A stretch of DNA of 64,000 bases from Martinezella lusitana (GCF_900094565.1 NZ_FMAF01000003.1:310001-374000); one strand, 5' to 3'. Counted from the first letter of the stretch, positions 37,146-46,089 are shown. A program made the numbers and translations. Notes: generated from the letters alone by a model not told the origin.

Positions 37146-38177
37146 CTACTTCTCCGTCAGCTTCAACTCGATGCGCCGGTTGGTAGCGCGGGCGTCCGGC
37201 GTGTCGCCGGGAGCGATCGGCTGGAATTCGCCGAAGCCGGCCGCGACGAGCCTGTCGGCGGGGACGCCCTCTGCGATCAGGAACTTGACCACGGCGATGG
37301 CGCGCGCGGATGACAGCGCCCAGTTATCCGCATAGCGGCCGCTGCCCGAGAGCGGCACGTTGTCGGTATGGCCGTCGACACGCAGCACCCAATTGATCTC
37401 CGGCGGGATTTCCTTCGCCAAGTCAATAAGCGCGGCCGCAAGCTTGGCCATCTCCACCTGCCCGGCCGGATTGAGATCCGCCGCACCCGACGGGAACAAC
37501 ACTTCGGACTGGAACACGAAGCGGTCGCCGACGATGCGGATGTTGTCGCGGTCGGAAAGGATTTCACGCAACCGGCCGAAGAAATCGGAGCGATAGCGGT
37601 TCAGCTCCTGCACGCGCTGCGCCAGCGCCACGTTCAATCGCCGCCCGAGATCGGCAATCTTGACCTGCGACGACTGATCCTTGGACTCGGACGCCTGAAG
37701 CGCCGCCTCCACCGCGGCGATCTGGCTGCGGAGAGCGGCAATCTGCTGATTGAGGAGATCGACCTGGCTCAGCGCCCTGACGCTTGCCTGCTTCTGCTCG
37801 TCGAGCTGCTGCGTGAGCGTGCCGACACGCGTCTCGGCCGCCTGACTATTGCCGGAACCGGCGGCGAGCAAGGCCTGCAGGCGCGAGCGCTCACTCTCCG
37901 CTGACGAAAGGGATGCCTGCAGGTTGGCGACCGAATCCTCGAGGTCCTGCTTGCCGTTCTTTTCCAACGCCAGTTGCTCGACCAGATCGTTAATACGACT
38001 GTTCAGGCGATTGAGCACCTCGTCGCGACCCGATATTTCGCGGCTCAGAATGAATTGGCCGACGACGAAGACCGTCAGCAGGAACATGATGGCCATCAGC
38101 AGCGTCGACAGCGCGTCGACGAATCCAGGCCAATAATCCACCGATCTCTGATGGCGTCGGTTGCGGGCGAGCGCCAT
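37146..38177 (-). CDS. MotB-like protein: one membrane helix, long coiled coil, OmpA domain
   Basis: 343 residues. DYWPGFVDALSTLLMAIMFL begins a single membrane helix, with Asp22 in the place of the ion-carrying Asp of MotB. Residues about 50-190 are a continuous coiled coil (RINDLVEQLALEKNGKQDLE). The C-terminal OmpA/MotB domain (about 210-340) has LRVDGHTDNVPLSG and ARATNRRIELKL for peptidoglycan binding. It is 3 bases from the MotA/TolQ-like gene, which it overlaps functionally. The long coiled coil sets it apart from flagellar MotB. Probably a peptidoglycan-anchored stator-like complex; the role is unknown. Confidence 0.88.
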   Translation of the reverse strand: MALARNRRHQRSVDYWPGFVDALSTLLMAIMFLLTVFVVGQFILSREISGRDEVLNRLNSRINDLVEQLALEKNGKQDLEDSVANLQASLSSAESERSRLQALLAAGSGNSQAAETRVGTLTQQLDEQKQASVRALSQVDLLNQQIAALRSQIAAVEAALQASESKDQSSQVKIADLGRRLNVALAQRVQELNRYRSDFFGRLREILSDRDNIRIVGDRFVFQSEVLFPSGAADLNPAGQVEMAKLAAALIDLAKEIPPEINWVLRVDGHTDNVPLSGSGRYADNWALSSARAIAVVKFLIAEGVPADRLVAAGFGEFQPIAPGDTPDARATNRRIELKLTEK

Positions 38178-38180
38178 GGT

Positions 38181-39230
38181 CTACTTGCTCCCGGTCTTCT
38201 CGACATGGCCGATACGATCGGCAAGGCGATCGAGCGTCCGGCGCATCGATTTCGCCTCTTCCTGCTGCGCCTCGATCCAGTCGCGCAGCATCTGCTGCTC
38301 GTTGCGCATGTTCTTGACCAGGCCCTGAATGCCCTCGGCGAGGTTCGCCATCGCCGTTACCGAACGCTGGCCACCGCCCTCTTCGGCGATCTTGCGCAGA
38401 TAATCCGACAGCGCCCGCACATCCTCCGAGGAGGCGCCGGCCGCACCTTCGATAACAGGCGCCATATCGGAACCGACATCGGTGACGGAAGAAAGCCAAT
38501 TTTCAAGTTCGGTATAAAAGCGGTTTTGCGCGCGGCCGGCCTGGAGGTCGAGAAAGCCGAGGATCAGCGATCCGGATAGGCCGAGCAGCGAAGACGAGAA
38601 GGCCGTGCCCATGCCCACCAGCGGGCCGGACAGGCCGGTCTTCAACGCACCAAGAATATCGCCGCTGTTGCCCGAACCGACGTCGAGACTCTGGATAACA
38701 TCGTTGATCGAGCCGATCGTGCCGATCAGACCCCAGAATGTGCCGAGCAGGCCGAGAAAGACAAGCAGGCCGATGAGATAACGCGAGGTATCACGCGATT
38801 CGTCGAGGCGCGTCGCAATGGAGTCGAGAATGGAGCGCAAGGTCGCGGTCGACAGCTGCATCGCGCGGCGATTGCCGAGCAGCGCCCGCATCGGTGCCAG
38901 AAGTCGAGGGCTGCGGCCGACCTTGTCGGCGGCATTGCCGACGGCGCGGAAATGATTGAACCAGCGAACCTCTGGTCTCAGCATCAACACATGATTGAAG
39001 ACAAGCAGGATGCCAACCGCCAGAACACCCAGAATGAGGCCGTTGAGGCCGGGATTATGCAGGAAGGCGACCTGGGCCTGCCGAAACAGGATGGCGACGA
39101 TAAAACCGACGATGATCAGGAAAAGAATCATCGTCCAGAAGAAGGCCATGGGGCTTGAGAGCTTGTAGGCGTAGCCGCCCGACACGTTGTCGGTCGATCC
39201 AAGATCCGCCAGTTTCACATTTTCCATCAC
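38181..39230 (-). CDS. MotA/TolQ/ExbB-type proton channel protein
   Basis: 349 residues with four to five membrane segments: PMAFFWTMILFLIIVGFIVA, LNGLILGVLAVGILLVFNH, YLIGLLVFLGLLGTFWGLIG, and GMGTAFSSSLLGLSGSLIL. LGLLGTFWGLIGTIGSI and GLSGPLVGMGTAFSSSLLG are the conserved channel motifs of the MotA/TolQ/ExbB family. The C-terminal 90 residues are a coiled coil rich in Glu and Arg (LRDWIEAQQEEAKSMRRTLD). It precedes the MotB-like gene and is followed, upstream on the same strand, by suhB. It would use proton flow to move the OmpA partner. Confidence 0.88.
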   Translation of the reverse strand: MMENVKLADLGSTDNVSGGYAYKLSSPMAFFWTMILFLIIVGFIVAILFRQAQVAFLHNPGLNGLILGVLAVGILLVFNHVLMLRPEVRWFNHFRAVGNAADKVGRSPRLLAPMRALLGNRRAMQLSTATLRSILDSIATRLDESRDTSRYLIGLLVFLGLLGTFWGLIGTIGSINDVIQSLDVGSGNSGDILGALKTGLSGPLVGMGTAFSSSLLGLSGSLILGFLDLQAGRAQNRFYTELENWLSSVTDVGSDMAPVIEGAAGASSEDVRALSDYLRKIAEEGGGQRSVTAMANLAEGIQGLVKNMRNEQQMLRDWIEAQQEEAKSMRRTLDRLADRIGHVEKTGSK

Positions 39231-39301
39231 ACGCTCCGCCGCATTTTCCGCAGGCGGAGACTAGAGCAACATTGTGCCGAATTGAAGAGACGGAAAGCAC
39301 A

Positions 39302-39328
39302 AAACAGCCCGTTGGCAACAGACTGTTT
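39302..39328 (-). terminator. Possible terminator after suhB
   Basis: On the minus strand AACAGTC, a loop, then GGGCTGTTTTGTG. The stem is short with a mismatch. Confidence 0.35.
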
Positions 39329-39357
39329 CACCGCATGAAAGATGAAGAAAGACGAAC

Positions 39358-40158
39358 TTACTTCGTCGGGATCGGCCGCTTGACGACTTCGGCGAGCGCC
39401 CTCTGGATGTGCTCGTTGCCGCAGATGATCGAGCTCGTGCCGAGCATATCGGTGCCGCCATCGAAATCGGAGACGAAACCGCCGGCTTCACGGATCAGCA
39501 GAATGCCGGCAGCCATGTCCCAGGCAGACAAGCCAACTTCCCAGAAACCGTCGAAGCGGCCGGCCGCCACATAGGCGAGATCGAGCGCTGCCGAGCCGAT
39601 GCGACGGATGCCGGCGACTTCACCCATGACATGGCGCAACTCGACGAGGAACTTGCCGTGATTGCCGCGACCGAGATGCGGAACGCCGCAGCCGATGACG
39701 CAATCAGACAGCACGCGGCGCGAGGCGACACGCAAGCGGCGATCGTTGAGGAAAGCGCCACCGCCGCGCTCTGCGGTGTAGAGCTCGTCCGTCGCCGGAT
39801 TGAAGATGACGCCGGCCACGATCTCGCCGTTACGCTCAAGGGCAATCGATACCGAGAACATCGGAATGCCATGCAGAAAGTTGGTGGTGCCATCGAGCGG
39901 ATCGACTATCCAGCGATGCGCGCCGTCGGTGCCCTTGATCTCCTCGTCTTCTTCGCCGAGGAAACCGTAGGTCGGTCGCGCCTTCATCAGCTCATCGCGG
40001 ATGATCTTCTGCGCCTTGAGATCGGCCTGACTGACGAAATCGCCCGGTCCCTTCACCGAAACCTGCAGGTTCTGCACTTCGCCGAAATCGCGGCTGAGTG
40101 ACTTGCCTGCCTTGAGGGCAGCCTGAACCATGACATTGAGAAGAGCAGAACGGGCCAT
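39358..40158 (-). CDS. suhB: Inositol-1-monophosphatase family protein (SuhB)
   Basis: 266 residues. The Mg-binding and catalytic set is GEEDEE (Glu69, Glu70), WIVDPLDGTTNF (Asp86, Asp89) and LSAWDMAAGILLIREAGG. It dephosphorylates inositol monophosphate and related sugar phosphates; the E. coli homologue also acts in rRNA transcription antitermination. It lies in the conserved string thiE, Sel1 protein, suhB, motor pair on the minus strand. The gap to the Sel1 gene is about 190 bases, so it may be transcribed separately. Confidence 0.94.
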   Translation of the reverse strand: MARSALLNVMVQAALKAGKSLSRDFGEVQNLQVSVKGPGDFVSQADLKAQKIIRDELMKARPTYGFLGEEDEEIKGTDGAHRWIVDPLDGTTNFLHGIPMFSVSIALERNGEIVAGVIFNPATDELYTAERGGGAFLNDRRLRVASRRVLSDCVIGCGVPHLGRGNHGKFLVELRHVMGEVAGIRRIGSAALDLAYVAAGRFDGFWEVGLSAWDMAAGILLIREAGGFVSDFDGGTDMLGTSSIICGNEHIQRALAEVVKRPIPTK

Positions 40159-40351
40159 CGGATTTCCTTGGATAATGCAGAAGGTGCTGACCGGACCCGA
40201 AAATCAGGCCCCGGCGGAGCGGGAGCGTCAGCGCACATAAAAGATTGGCGGCCTCAAGACCATAAAATCGGGGGAATTTCAAGTGGCGAGGCTATGGCGC
40301 ATGCAAACAGGCGCCGGGCGCCGCCGAATAAGACCGGATTCGGGCCTTCCA

Positions 40352-41578
40352 CTACCGCGCCCGGCGAAATCTATTGGCGGCGTCGATCGCCGCCTTCTGC
40401 TGAAAATCCTCGATGCCCTGGTAGAAATCCTCAAGCTCCGGATCCTTCAGGCCGGCGCGGCGGGAAATGACATACCAGGTCGCCGCGGCCACCGGATCCT
40501 GCTTCGTACCGATGGCATTGATATAGAGATGAGCCAGCTTGTTCTGCGCGACGACATTGCCGCGATAGGCAGCAACACGCATCCAGTTGAAACCGTTTTC
40601 GAGATCCTGCTTGCCGCCCGTACCGTTGATCAGCCAGATGCCCATATCGAGCTGGGCGGTATCGAAGCCGGCATTGGCCGCGCGCGAAAGCCACTCCCGG
40701 GCCTGCCCCTTCTTTTCCGGCGGCAGGTCGGGCATATTGAGATAGAGCTGCGAAACTGCGTATTGCGCGTCGGCGATGCCCTGCTCGGCGGACTTCTCAT
40801 AATAGGGAAGCGCCAGTTGCAGGCCCTTCATTCCGGGGTTTTCAGCCGTCAAAGTCTGCGCCCAGTTAAATTCGGCGGAGGCCTGCCCCGCCTCGGCCGC
40901 CTTCTTCATCCACTCATCCGCCTTCTTCTGGTCGCGCGGCACATCGCGCCCTTCCATCAGGATCAGCGCGTATTTGAACATCGATGTCTCATCGCCGCCC
41001 GCGGCAGCCTTGCTGTACCAGAAGGCGGCGTCCTTCGCATCGCGCTTCACGCCCAGTCCCTGCGACATCAGTTCGGCAATCAGGGTCTGCGCGGCGGGAT
41101 CGCCCAGCTGCGCTCGCGGCAGGGCCTTCTGGAATGCGGTCAGATAGTAGCCGCGCTGGAACGCGCCGTAGGCATCGTCGACCTTGCCCTTGAAAGGCTT
41201 CTCCGGCGGCAGATCGGGCAGATTTGCGCCCATGCGGTCGAACACGCCGACACCCTCGGACGGCTTGACATCACCATTGGCCTTTGGCTCGGCCCCCGGC
41301 TGGATCTTCTCGGTCTTGAACGTACCGGCTCCGGCATCCATGGGCCGCGTCACGATGCTGTCGTTTCGTTGCGGAGCGGCATCGTCCGGTACAGCCGAAC
41401 CATCATCGGACTGTCCGTTGTCATCGACCCGCGCACCCTTGTCTGCCGGCGCCGTGACGCCGGGCAAAGAGGTATCCCCGGTTCCCGATTGCGCTGCAGC
41501 CAGCAATGGAAATGCCGCGAGCCCTACGGCGAGCGCGGCAAGAAAGACTTGATGGCGGAATCGAGGCTCAAACGACAT
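40352..41578 (-). CDS. Exported Sel1-like repeat protein
   Basis: 408 residues. There is a Sec signal at the start (MSFEPRFRHQVFLAALAVGL to LLAAAQS), then about 100 disordered residues rich in D, G and P. From about residue 130, roughly six Sel1-type TPR repeats follow; clear units are KDAAFWYSKAAAGGDETSMF, KKADEWMKKAAEAGQASAEF and GQAREWLSRAANAGFDTAQL. Such repeats are periplasmic scaffolds for protein-protein contact. Partners are unknown. It follows thiE on the minus strand with 9 bases between them, so the two are co-transcribed. Confidence 0.9.
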   Translation of the reverse strand: MSFEPRFRHQVFLAALAVGLAAFPLLAAAQSGTGDTSLPGVTAPADKGARVDDNGQSDDGSAVPDDAAPQRNDSIVTRPMDAGAGTFKTEKIQPGAEPKANGDVKPSEGVGVFDRMGANLPDLPPEKPFKGKVDDAYGAFQRGYYLTAFQKALPRAQLGDPAAQTLIAELMSQGLGVKRDAKDAAFWYSKAAAGGDETSMFKYALILMEGRDVPRDQKKADEWMKKAAEAGQASAEFNWAQTLTAENPGMKGLQLALPYYEKSAEQGIADAQYAVSQLYLNMPDLPPEKKGQAREWLSRAANAGFDTAQLDMGIWLINGTGGKQDLENGFNWMRVAAYRGNVVAQNKLAHLYINAIGTKQDPVAAATWYVISRRAGLKDPELEDFYQGIEDFQQKAAIDAANRFRRAR

Positions 41579-41587
41579 GAATCGCTA

Positions 41588-42241
41588 TCAATCCTCAAAC
41601 CGTGGCGCTTTTTCGTCGAGCAGCGCATTCACTTCAGCGACGATTGAGGGGGCAGCAGCGGGATCGGCAAAAACCGCTTCGCGCAGCGCCACGAATTCGG
41701 CGCCGGTCAAAGCCACCTCAAGCGCCGATTTCGCATCGGTGCCCCCCATGACGATGCACGGAATCTCGATCATCGACGCCCACCATTCGCCGAGCGCGAG
41801 ATTTTTCGGATGCGCCTCCGGCTTGATGTCGCCATCGAGCTTGCCGAAGAAGATATAGTCGGGGCGCAGTTCGCCGACCTCCAGCGCGTGGTGCCTGTCC
41901 GCCGCATTGCCGGCGCCGACGATGAGCTTCGGCACGAATTTCTCCACGGCATCCGTAAGCTCCGCGACGTTGCCTGTGATATGCAGCCCGTCCGCCTTGA
42001 CCCGGCCGGCCACGCGGCTATCGCCGGCGATCAGCGCCGCGCCACCCGCCGCCTGCACGATCGGCACCAGCTTTTCCGCATGTTTCTGGAAAACGCCGTC
42101 ATCCAGCCCGTATTGAGGGATGATCACCGACGCGACGTCGCCGCCCCTGAGTGCATCGGCCACAACCTTTGCCTGCTCTTCGATATCGGCAATATCGGGA
42201 ACGATGAGAACGAGGCGGCAGCGATCTTCGGGCGCGGTCAT
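41588..42241 (-). CDS. thiE: Thiamine phosphate synthase-like protein
   Basis: 217 residues from the ATG at 42241 (MTAPEDRCRLVLIVPDIAD), with GGAAG upstream; ATGs at 42253 and 42268 are in frame too. The TIM-barrel signs of ThiE are ALIAGDSRVAGRVKADGLHI, RPDYIFFGKLDGDIKPEAHP and VMGGTDAKSALEVALTGAEF. The enzyme joins the pyrimidine and thiazole phosphates. No TPP riboswitch is visible upstream. The barrel diverges from E. coli ThiE in the pyrophosphate loop, so a thiE-like paralogue with another role is possible. Confidence 0.82.
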   Translation of the reverse strand: MTAPEDRCRLVLIVPDIADIEEQAKVVADALRGGDVASVIIPQYGLDDGVFQKHAEKLVPIVQAAGGAALIAGDSRVAGRVKADGLHITGNVAELTDAVEKFVPKLIVGAGNAADRHHALEVGELRPDYIFFGKLDGDIKPEAHPKNLALGEWWASMIEIPCIVMGGTDAKSALEVALTGAEFVALREAVFADPAAAPSIVAEVNALLDEKAPRFED

Positions 42242-42476
42242 GCGAGCTTCCATGGTTTCGGGTTTCATCGTCAGTGATAACGCACCCGGTTCGATAGTCG
42301 TGAGTAAATCCGTTAGCCCGGTCTGACAAGGGGCCGCGGTCGAAACTGGCGGTCTGCGGAAGATGCCATGCGTAATTAGCCGCTTGCGACAGCCGCTTTC
42401 TCGCACGACACACACATTCTATCATGCAACGCACAATTGACTTGCCGCCCCTTGGTGTTTGACGTAGCTTTTCGGC

Positions 42477-42737
42477 ATGTCGACCATGGACCCCTTCGCT
42501 GCCATCGCGGATCCGAACCGGCGCTATCTGCTGGAGGAGTTGCGTCGCGCACCCAAAACGGTCAACGAGCTTGCGCAGGGCCTGCCGATCAGCCGCCCGG
42601 CGGTTTCCCAACATCTCAAGGCGCTTCTCGACAGCAATCTCGTTTCGGTGACCAATGAGGGCACGAAACGCATATACGCCGTCAATAGCCGCGGCTTTGA
42701 CAAGCTCAATCTATGGCTGGATCAATTCTGGGCCTGA
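42477..42737 (+). CDS. ArsR-family transcriptional regulator
   Basis: 86 residues. A compact winged helix: DPNRRYLLEELRRAPKTVNEL, then QGLPISRPAVSQHLKALLDS (recognition helix RPAVSQHLKAL), then the wing VSVTNEGTKRIYAVN. No metal-binding cysteines (no ELCVCDL-type box), so a metal sensor is unlikely. This subgroup often pairs with SRPBCC/AHSA1 proteins, but none is next to it. It diverges from thiE over about 235 bases. Confidence 0.88.
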   Translation: MSTMDPFAAIADPNRRYLLEELRRAPKTVNELAQGLPISRPAVSQHLKALLDSNLVSVTNEGTKRIYAVNSRGFDKLNLWLDQFWA

Positions 42738-42925
42738 AAGCTGACCCCGGCGACTTTGCGATCGACCGGAAAATTGCGCCAACCCTACACCTGACGCTAT
42801 GACGCTGGCGCATCCGCTTTTTGCCGGTAGTGTTCATCGACCTTGGCCGGGCAATCGCTTCGGGATCTTACGATCCCCCTGTCTTACCCACCAAGATCGA
42901 TGCTTTTAATCTTTGGAGTTTTGCG
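42738..42925. other. Spacer after the ArsR gene
   Basis: About 190 bases. No gene or clear terminator. TGACGCTATGACGCTGGCGCATC and GGGATCTTACGATCCCCC (a short inverted repeat at 42860-42877, read as GGGATC/GATCCC) are the only structure. Confidence 0.4.
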
Positions 42926-43099
42926 TCAGTGAACTGACGAACGCAGACGTTGGATTTCGTCCTTAACACGCAGCTTCCTGCGTTTGATATCGGCTATTTC
43001 GGTATCATTGATAGAGGGAGATGTTCGTGCCACATGTAGCTCCTCCTCGAGAGCGACATGCTTCTTTTCGAGCGATTCAAGATGAGCTTGAACAGTCAT
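42926..43099 (-). CDS. DUF465 (YdcH-like) small protein
   Basis: 57 residues, below many gene-finder cut-offs. It starts ATG at 43099 with GGAAGG six bases upstream and ends TGA at 42926-42928. The sequence reads MTVQAHLESLEKKHVALEEE, then an acidic and basic helix containing DTEIADIKRRKLRVKDEIQR, and ends RLRSSVH. The pattern LExKHxxLExxL and IxxIKRRKLxxKDEI is that of DUF465. A second DUF465 gene lies divergently at 43331. The function of the family is unknown. Confidence 0.85.
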   Translation of the reverse strand: MTVQAHLESLEKKHVALEEELHVARTSPSINDTEIADIKRRKLRVKDEIQRLRSSVH

Positions 43100-43330
43100 A
43101 TGACCCTTCCTTCCTCTTTAAGAGCTCTGACCATCCATTCGCCAGAGCTCTAGGTGTCAACCCTATCACTGTGCCATATTATCGAACCCATGTCGAAGGC
43201 GAAAACGTGGCTTATGGGCGGCAAATTCGTGATGAAGGATAACTTCCCGTTATCGCTATTTGGTGATAGGAGCTTGCGGAATTCATGAGGCGGAGCGAAT
43301 GCGATTCCGCGAGGTGCTGGGGAAATAAGC

Positions 43331-43534
43331 ATGCCCGATCAGGAACAGGCAGAAATCAGGCTGGTCGTGGCGCGACTGCGTCAGGAACACGAGGATTTTG
43401 ATGTCGCCATCAACGCCATGATCCAGACGGGCTGCGACGCCCTTCGTATCCAGCGCATGAAAAAGAAGAAGCTCGTCATCAAGGACAAGCTGACCAAGCT
43501 GGAAGACCAGATCATTCCCGACATCATAGCTTGA
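43331..43534 (+). CDS. DUF465 (YdcH-like) small protein, second copy
   Basis: 67 residues. [20 protein letters not shown], then [20 protein letters not shown] and [20 protein letters not shown]: a helical hairpin with the family's basic KKKKLxxKDKL patch. A 230-base control region separates it from the divergent copy at 42926-43099. It leads purE by 16 bases, so it is probably in the purEK operon. Coupling with purE is common in Rhizobiales. Confidence 0.88.
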   Translation: MPDQEQAEIRLVVARLRQEHEDFDVAINAMIQTGCDALRIQRMKKKKLVIKDKLTKLEDQIIPDIIA

Positions 43535-43550
43535 GGAGCACAAAGCGACG

Positions 43551-44048
43551 ATGATGACCGAAAGACCGCCTGTCGCCATCATCATGGGAAGCCAGTCAGA
43601 CTGGGAAACCATGAAGAATGCCGCAGACACTCTGGAAGCCTTGGAGATCACCTATGATGCGCGTATCATATCCGCGCACCGAACGCCGGACAGGCTGGTG
43701 AGTTTTGCCAAGGGTGCGAAGGACGAAGGCTTCAAGGTCATCATTGCCGGCGCCGGTGGCGCGGCTCATCTTCCGGGCATGGCCGCTTCGATGACGCCGC
43801 TGCCGGTCTTCGGCGTGCCCGTACAGTCACGCGCTCTGTCCGGCCAGGACAGCCTCCTTTCCATCGTACAGATGCCGGCCGGCATTCCCGTTGGAACGCT
43901 GGCGATCGGCAAGGCCGGCGCGGTCAACGCCGCCTTGCTTGCTGCTGCCGTACTGGCGCTCGGTGACGAAGAGATCGCCGATCGCCTTGATGAATGGCGC
44001 GCCCGCCAGAGCGCTGCCGTTGCCGAGTATCCGATGGACGACCTATGA
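43551..44048 (+). CDS. purE: N5-carboxyaminoimidazole ribonucleotide mutase
   Basis: 165 residues from the ATG at 43551; a second Met follows directly. It moves the carboxylate of N5-CAIR to give CAIR in purine synthesis. [40 protein letters not shown] and [20 protein letters not shown] are the class I PurE signatures, including the His of SAHRTP. The stop overlaps the start of purK (ATGA), so the two are coupled. Confidence 0.96.
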   Translation: MMTERPPVAIIMGSQSDWETMKNAADTLEALEITYDARIISAHRTPDRLVSFAKGAKDEGFKVIIAGAGGAAHLPGMAASMTPLPVFGVPVQSRALSGQDSLLSIVQMPAGIPVGTLAIGKAGAVNAALLAAAVLALGDEEIADRLDEWRARQSAAVAEYPMDDL

Positions 44049-45109
44049 CCGCAAAGACGATCGGCATCATTGGCGGCGGCCAGCTCGGCCGTATGCTGGC
44101 CATGGCGGCAGCACGCCTGAATTTCCGCACTATCATTCTCGAACCACAGACAGACTGCCCGGCAGCACAGGTCTCCAACGAACAGATCGTTGCCGCCTAC
44201 GACGATCCGGCGGCACTCTTGGAACTGGCAAAGCGCTGCGACGTCGTGACCTATGAGTTCGAAAACGTTCCGGTCACCGCCGCAGAGAAGCTTGCGCAGA
44301 AGGTCCCCGTCTATCCGCCGCCGAAGGCGCTGGAGATGGCGCAGGACAGGCTCACCGAAAAGCGCTTCATCAATGGCTGTGGCATTCCGACCGCACGCTT
44401 CCATGCCGTCGACAGCCAGGCCGATCTCGAAGCGGCACTTGCCGACTTCGGCGGCCAGGGCGTGCTGAAGACGCGCCGTCTCGGCTATGACGGCAAGGGA
44501 CAGCGTGTCTATCGCTCCGCCGCCGACAGCGCCGAAGGCGGCTATTCGGCGCTCGGCAGCGTGCCACTCATTCTCGAAAGCTTCGTCTCCTTCGAGCGCG
44601 AGATTTCCATCATCGCCGCGCGCGGCCTCGACGGTGCGGTTGCGTGCTACGACCCGGCCGAAAACGTCCATCGCGACGGCATCCTCCATACCTCCACGCT
44701 GCCCGCTCGTATTTCCGACGCGACGGCAGCTGCGGCACGTGAAGCGGCCGAGAAGATTTTGACGGCACTCGGCTATGTCGGCGTTATCGGCATCGAGTTC
44801 TTCGCGCTCGCCGACGGCAGCCTGATTGCCAATGAGATGGCGCCGCGCGTGCACAATTCCGGTCACTGGACGGAGGCGGCCTGCGTCATCTCGCAGTTCG
44901 AGCAACACATCCGCGCCGTCACCGGCCTCCCGCTCGGCAACCCCGTCCGCCATTCCGACTGCGTAATGACGAATCTGATCGGCGACGACATTCTGGCTCT
45001 GCCGGAATGGCTGCGCCGTGACGATACGTTCGTGCATCTCTACGGCAAGACGGAAGCGCGCCCCGGCCGGAAGATGGGCCACGTGACCACTCTCACTCAG
45101 GGGAACTGA
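44045..45109 (+). CDS. purK: N5-carboxyaminoimidazole ribonucleotide synthase
   Basis: 354 residues from the ATG at 44045. ATP-grasp enzyme that carboxylates AIR with bicarbonate and [23 protein letters not shown] opens the preATP-grasp domain. [19 protein letters not shown] is the ATP-binding strand and loop. [15 protein letters not shown], and [20 protein letters not shown] with [11 protein letters not shown], give the metal and substrate residues. The downstream gene begins 2 bases after its stop. Confidence 0.96.
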   Translation: MTAKTIGIIGGGQLGRMLAMAAARLNFRTIILEPQTDCPAAQVSNEQIVAAYDDPAALLELAKRCDVVTYEFENVPVTAAEKLAQKVPVYPPPKALEMAQDRLTEKRFINGCGIPTARFHAVDSQADLEAALADFGGQGVLKTRRLGYDGKGQRVYRSAADSAEGGYSALGSVPLILESFVSFEREISIIAARGLDGAVACYDPAENVHRDGILHTSTLPARISDATAAAAREAAEKILTALGYVGVIGIEFFALADGSLIANEMAPRVHNSGHWTEAACVISQFEQHIRAVTGLPLGNPVRHSDCVMTNLIGDDILALPEWLRRDDTFVHLYGKTEARPGRKMGHVTTLTQGN

Positions 45110-45111
45110 GC

Positions 45112-45747
45112 TTGCTCGTAAAGACGCTCGCCTCGTTTCGGGAGTTTTTGAAGACTGGCATATTGGGACCAATGCAGCCGAGATTGACGATGCTCGACGT
45201 CGTGGCTCGTCTCGGCGCACCCAGCAATTTCGTAACAGGATCGAACGGGGATGTCCCTGTCTACTGGTGTTACGGGAAGCTCGAAATCCAGTTCGACGTA
45301 GACGTGCCGCATAGGACAAATTGGTTCCAGCTCGAATGGGCAGGCTACCTGGAAGGCGACTTTGAGATCTTGACGAGCAATTTGGTCATCGCTCTGGATG
45401 GCTTCACCGGAAGCACGACGCCGCTGGGCTTTTTGTCCGCAGATTTATGGCATCCGTCAGATGTGACCGTGCATTTCGTCGAGATTGCCGGAGACATCAC
45501 TGTCCAGCTCTCGGTGCGAACAGTGCAACTAATATTCCGCGTTGACCAATCATTCTTGCACGATCAGGAAGCTGTAATCTATTTGGCAAAAAATGCGATT
45601 ACGGACATCGTTCGCGACATCGACTCACATTGCGAATTGGACAGCATTTATTCCCATTCGTCTGAGCAGGAAGCAGAAGAGAGCAACCGTCGCGCCCGAC
45701 GTCAAATCTCCGGTGACGGCTATATAAGTGCTCTCGCGGGCTCCTGA
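45112..45747 (+). CDS. Unrecognised protein translated behind purK
   Basis: 211 residues beginning with TTG at 45112; AGGGGAAC at the end of purK serves as ribosome site. Internal Met codons (MQPRLTMLDVV) are alternative starts. It looks like a soluble, beta-rich protein: LGAPSNFVTGSNGDVPVYWC, YGKLEIQFDVD and TNWFQLEWAG. The YGxLEIQF stretch resembles a strand seen in some small immunity-like proteins, but that is impressionistic. Its lower GC and the TTG start mark it as an addition to the pur operon. Its C-terminus is polar (SSEQEAEESNRRARRQ). Confidence 0.65.
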   Translation: MLVKTLASFREFLKTGILGPMQPRLTMLDVVARLGAPSNFVTGSNGDVPVYWCYGKLEIQFDVDVPHRTNWFQLEWAGYLEGDFEILTSNLVIALDGFTGSTTPLGFLSADLWHPSDVTVHFVEIAGDITVQLSVRTVQLIFRVDQSFLHDQEAVIYLAKNAITDIVRDIDSHCELDSIYSHSSEQEAEESNRRARRQISGDGYISALAGS

Positions 45748-45878
45748 GAGTTAAAGCCGCTTACGTCGATGGGGCTTCCAACAAACCTCTTTTCCCTTGC
45801 ATATTCGGCGATCTCCCTCCAAAAGTGGCTCCATGTGGTTGACAGGCCCCGGGCGACAGGGTATTTGCTCCCCACCCT

Positions 45879-45904
45879 AAAGAGCGCGCCCTGAGCGCGC
45901 TTTT
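45879..45904 (+). terminator. Terminator of the purEK operon
   Basis: GCGCGC, loop CCTGA, GCGCGC then TTTTG, with AAAGA ahead of it. A short but GC-only stem about 135 bases past the unknown gene. Confidence 0.6.
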
Positions 45905-45963
45905 GATTGTTAAAAGACACGGGCGAATGTGACATTCCCCCTCGAACATCGCGGATCAGAAAA

Positions 45964-46089
45964 ATGAAGATCAAGAATTCGCTCAAGTCGCTCAAGGCGC
46001 GCCACCGTGACAACCGTCTCGTTCGCCGCAAGGGCCGCATGTACATCATCAACAAGCTGAACCCGCGCTTCAAGGCTCGTCAGGGCTGA
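45964..46089 (+). CDS. rpmJ: 50S ribosomal protein L36
   Basis: 41 residues from the ATG at 45964: [41 protein letters not shown]. The zinc-binding Cys-x2-Cys...Cys-x4-His of the common 37-residue form is absent, so this is the zinc-free version usual in alphaproteobacteria. L36 binds 23S rRNA near the GTPase centre. It has its own promoter region after the purEK terminator. Confidence 0.95.
   Translation: MKIKNSLKSLKARHRDNRLVRRKGRMYIINKLNPRFKARQG

Noticed and set aside
37146..39230. A Zorya-type defence system (ZorA/ZorB)
   Set aside because: Only the motor-like pair is present. No ZorC, ZorD or ZorE-like gene follows; the neighbours are suhB and an unrelated exported protein.
41588..42480. 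A TPP riboswitch upstream of thiE
   Set aside because: No CTGAGA-type core or paired thi-box was seen in the leader.
43021..43242. A 73-residue plus-strand gene
   Set aside because: It overlaps the DUF465 gene on the minus strand and has no ribosome site or homology.
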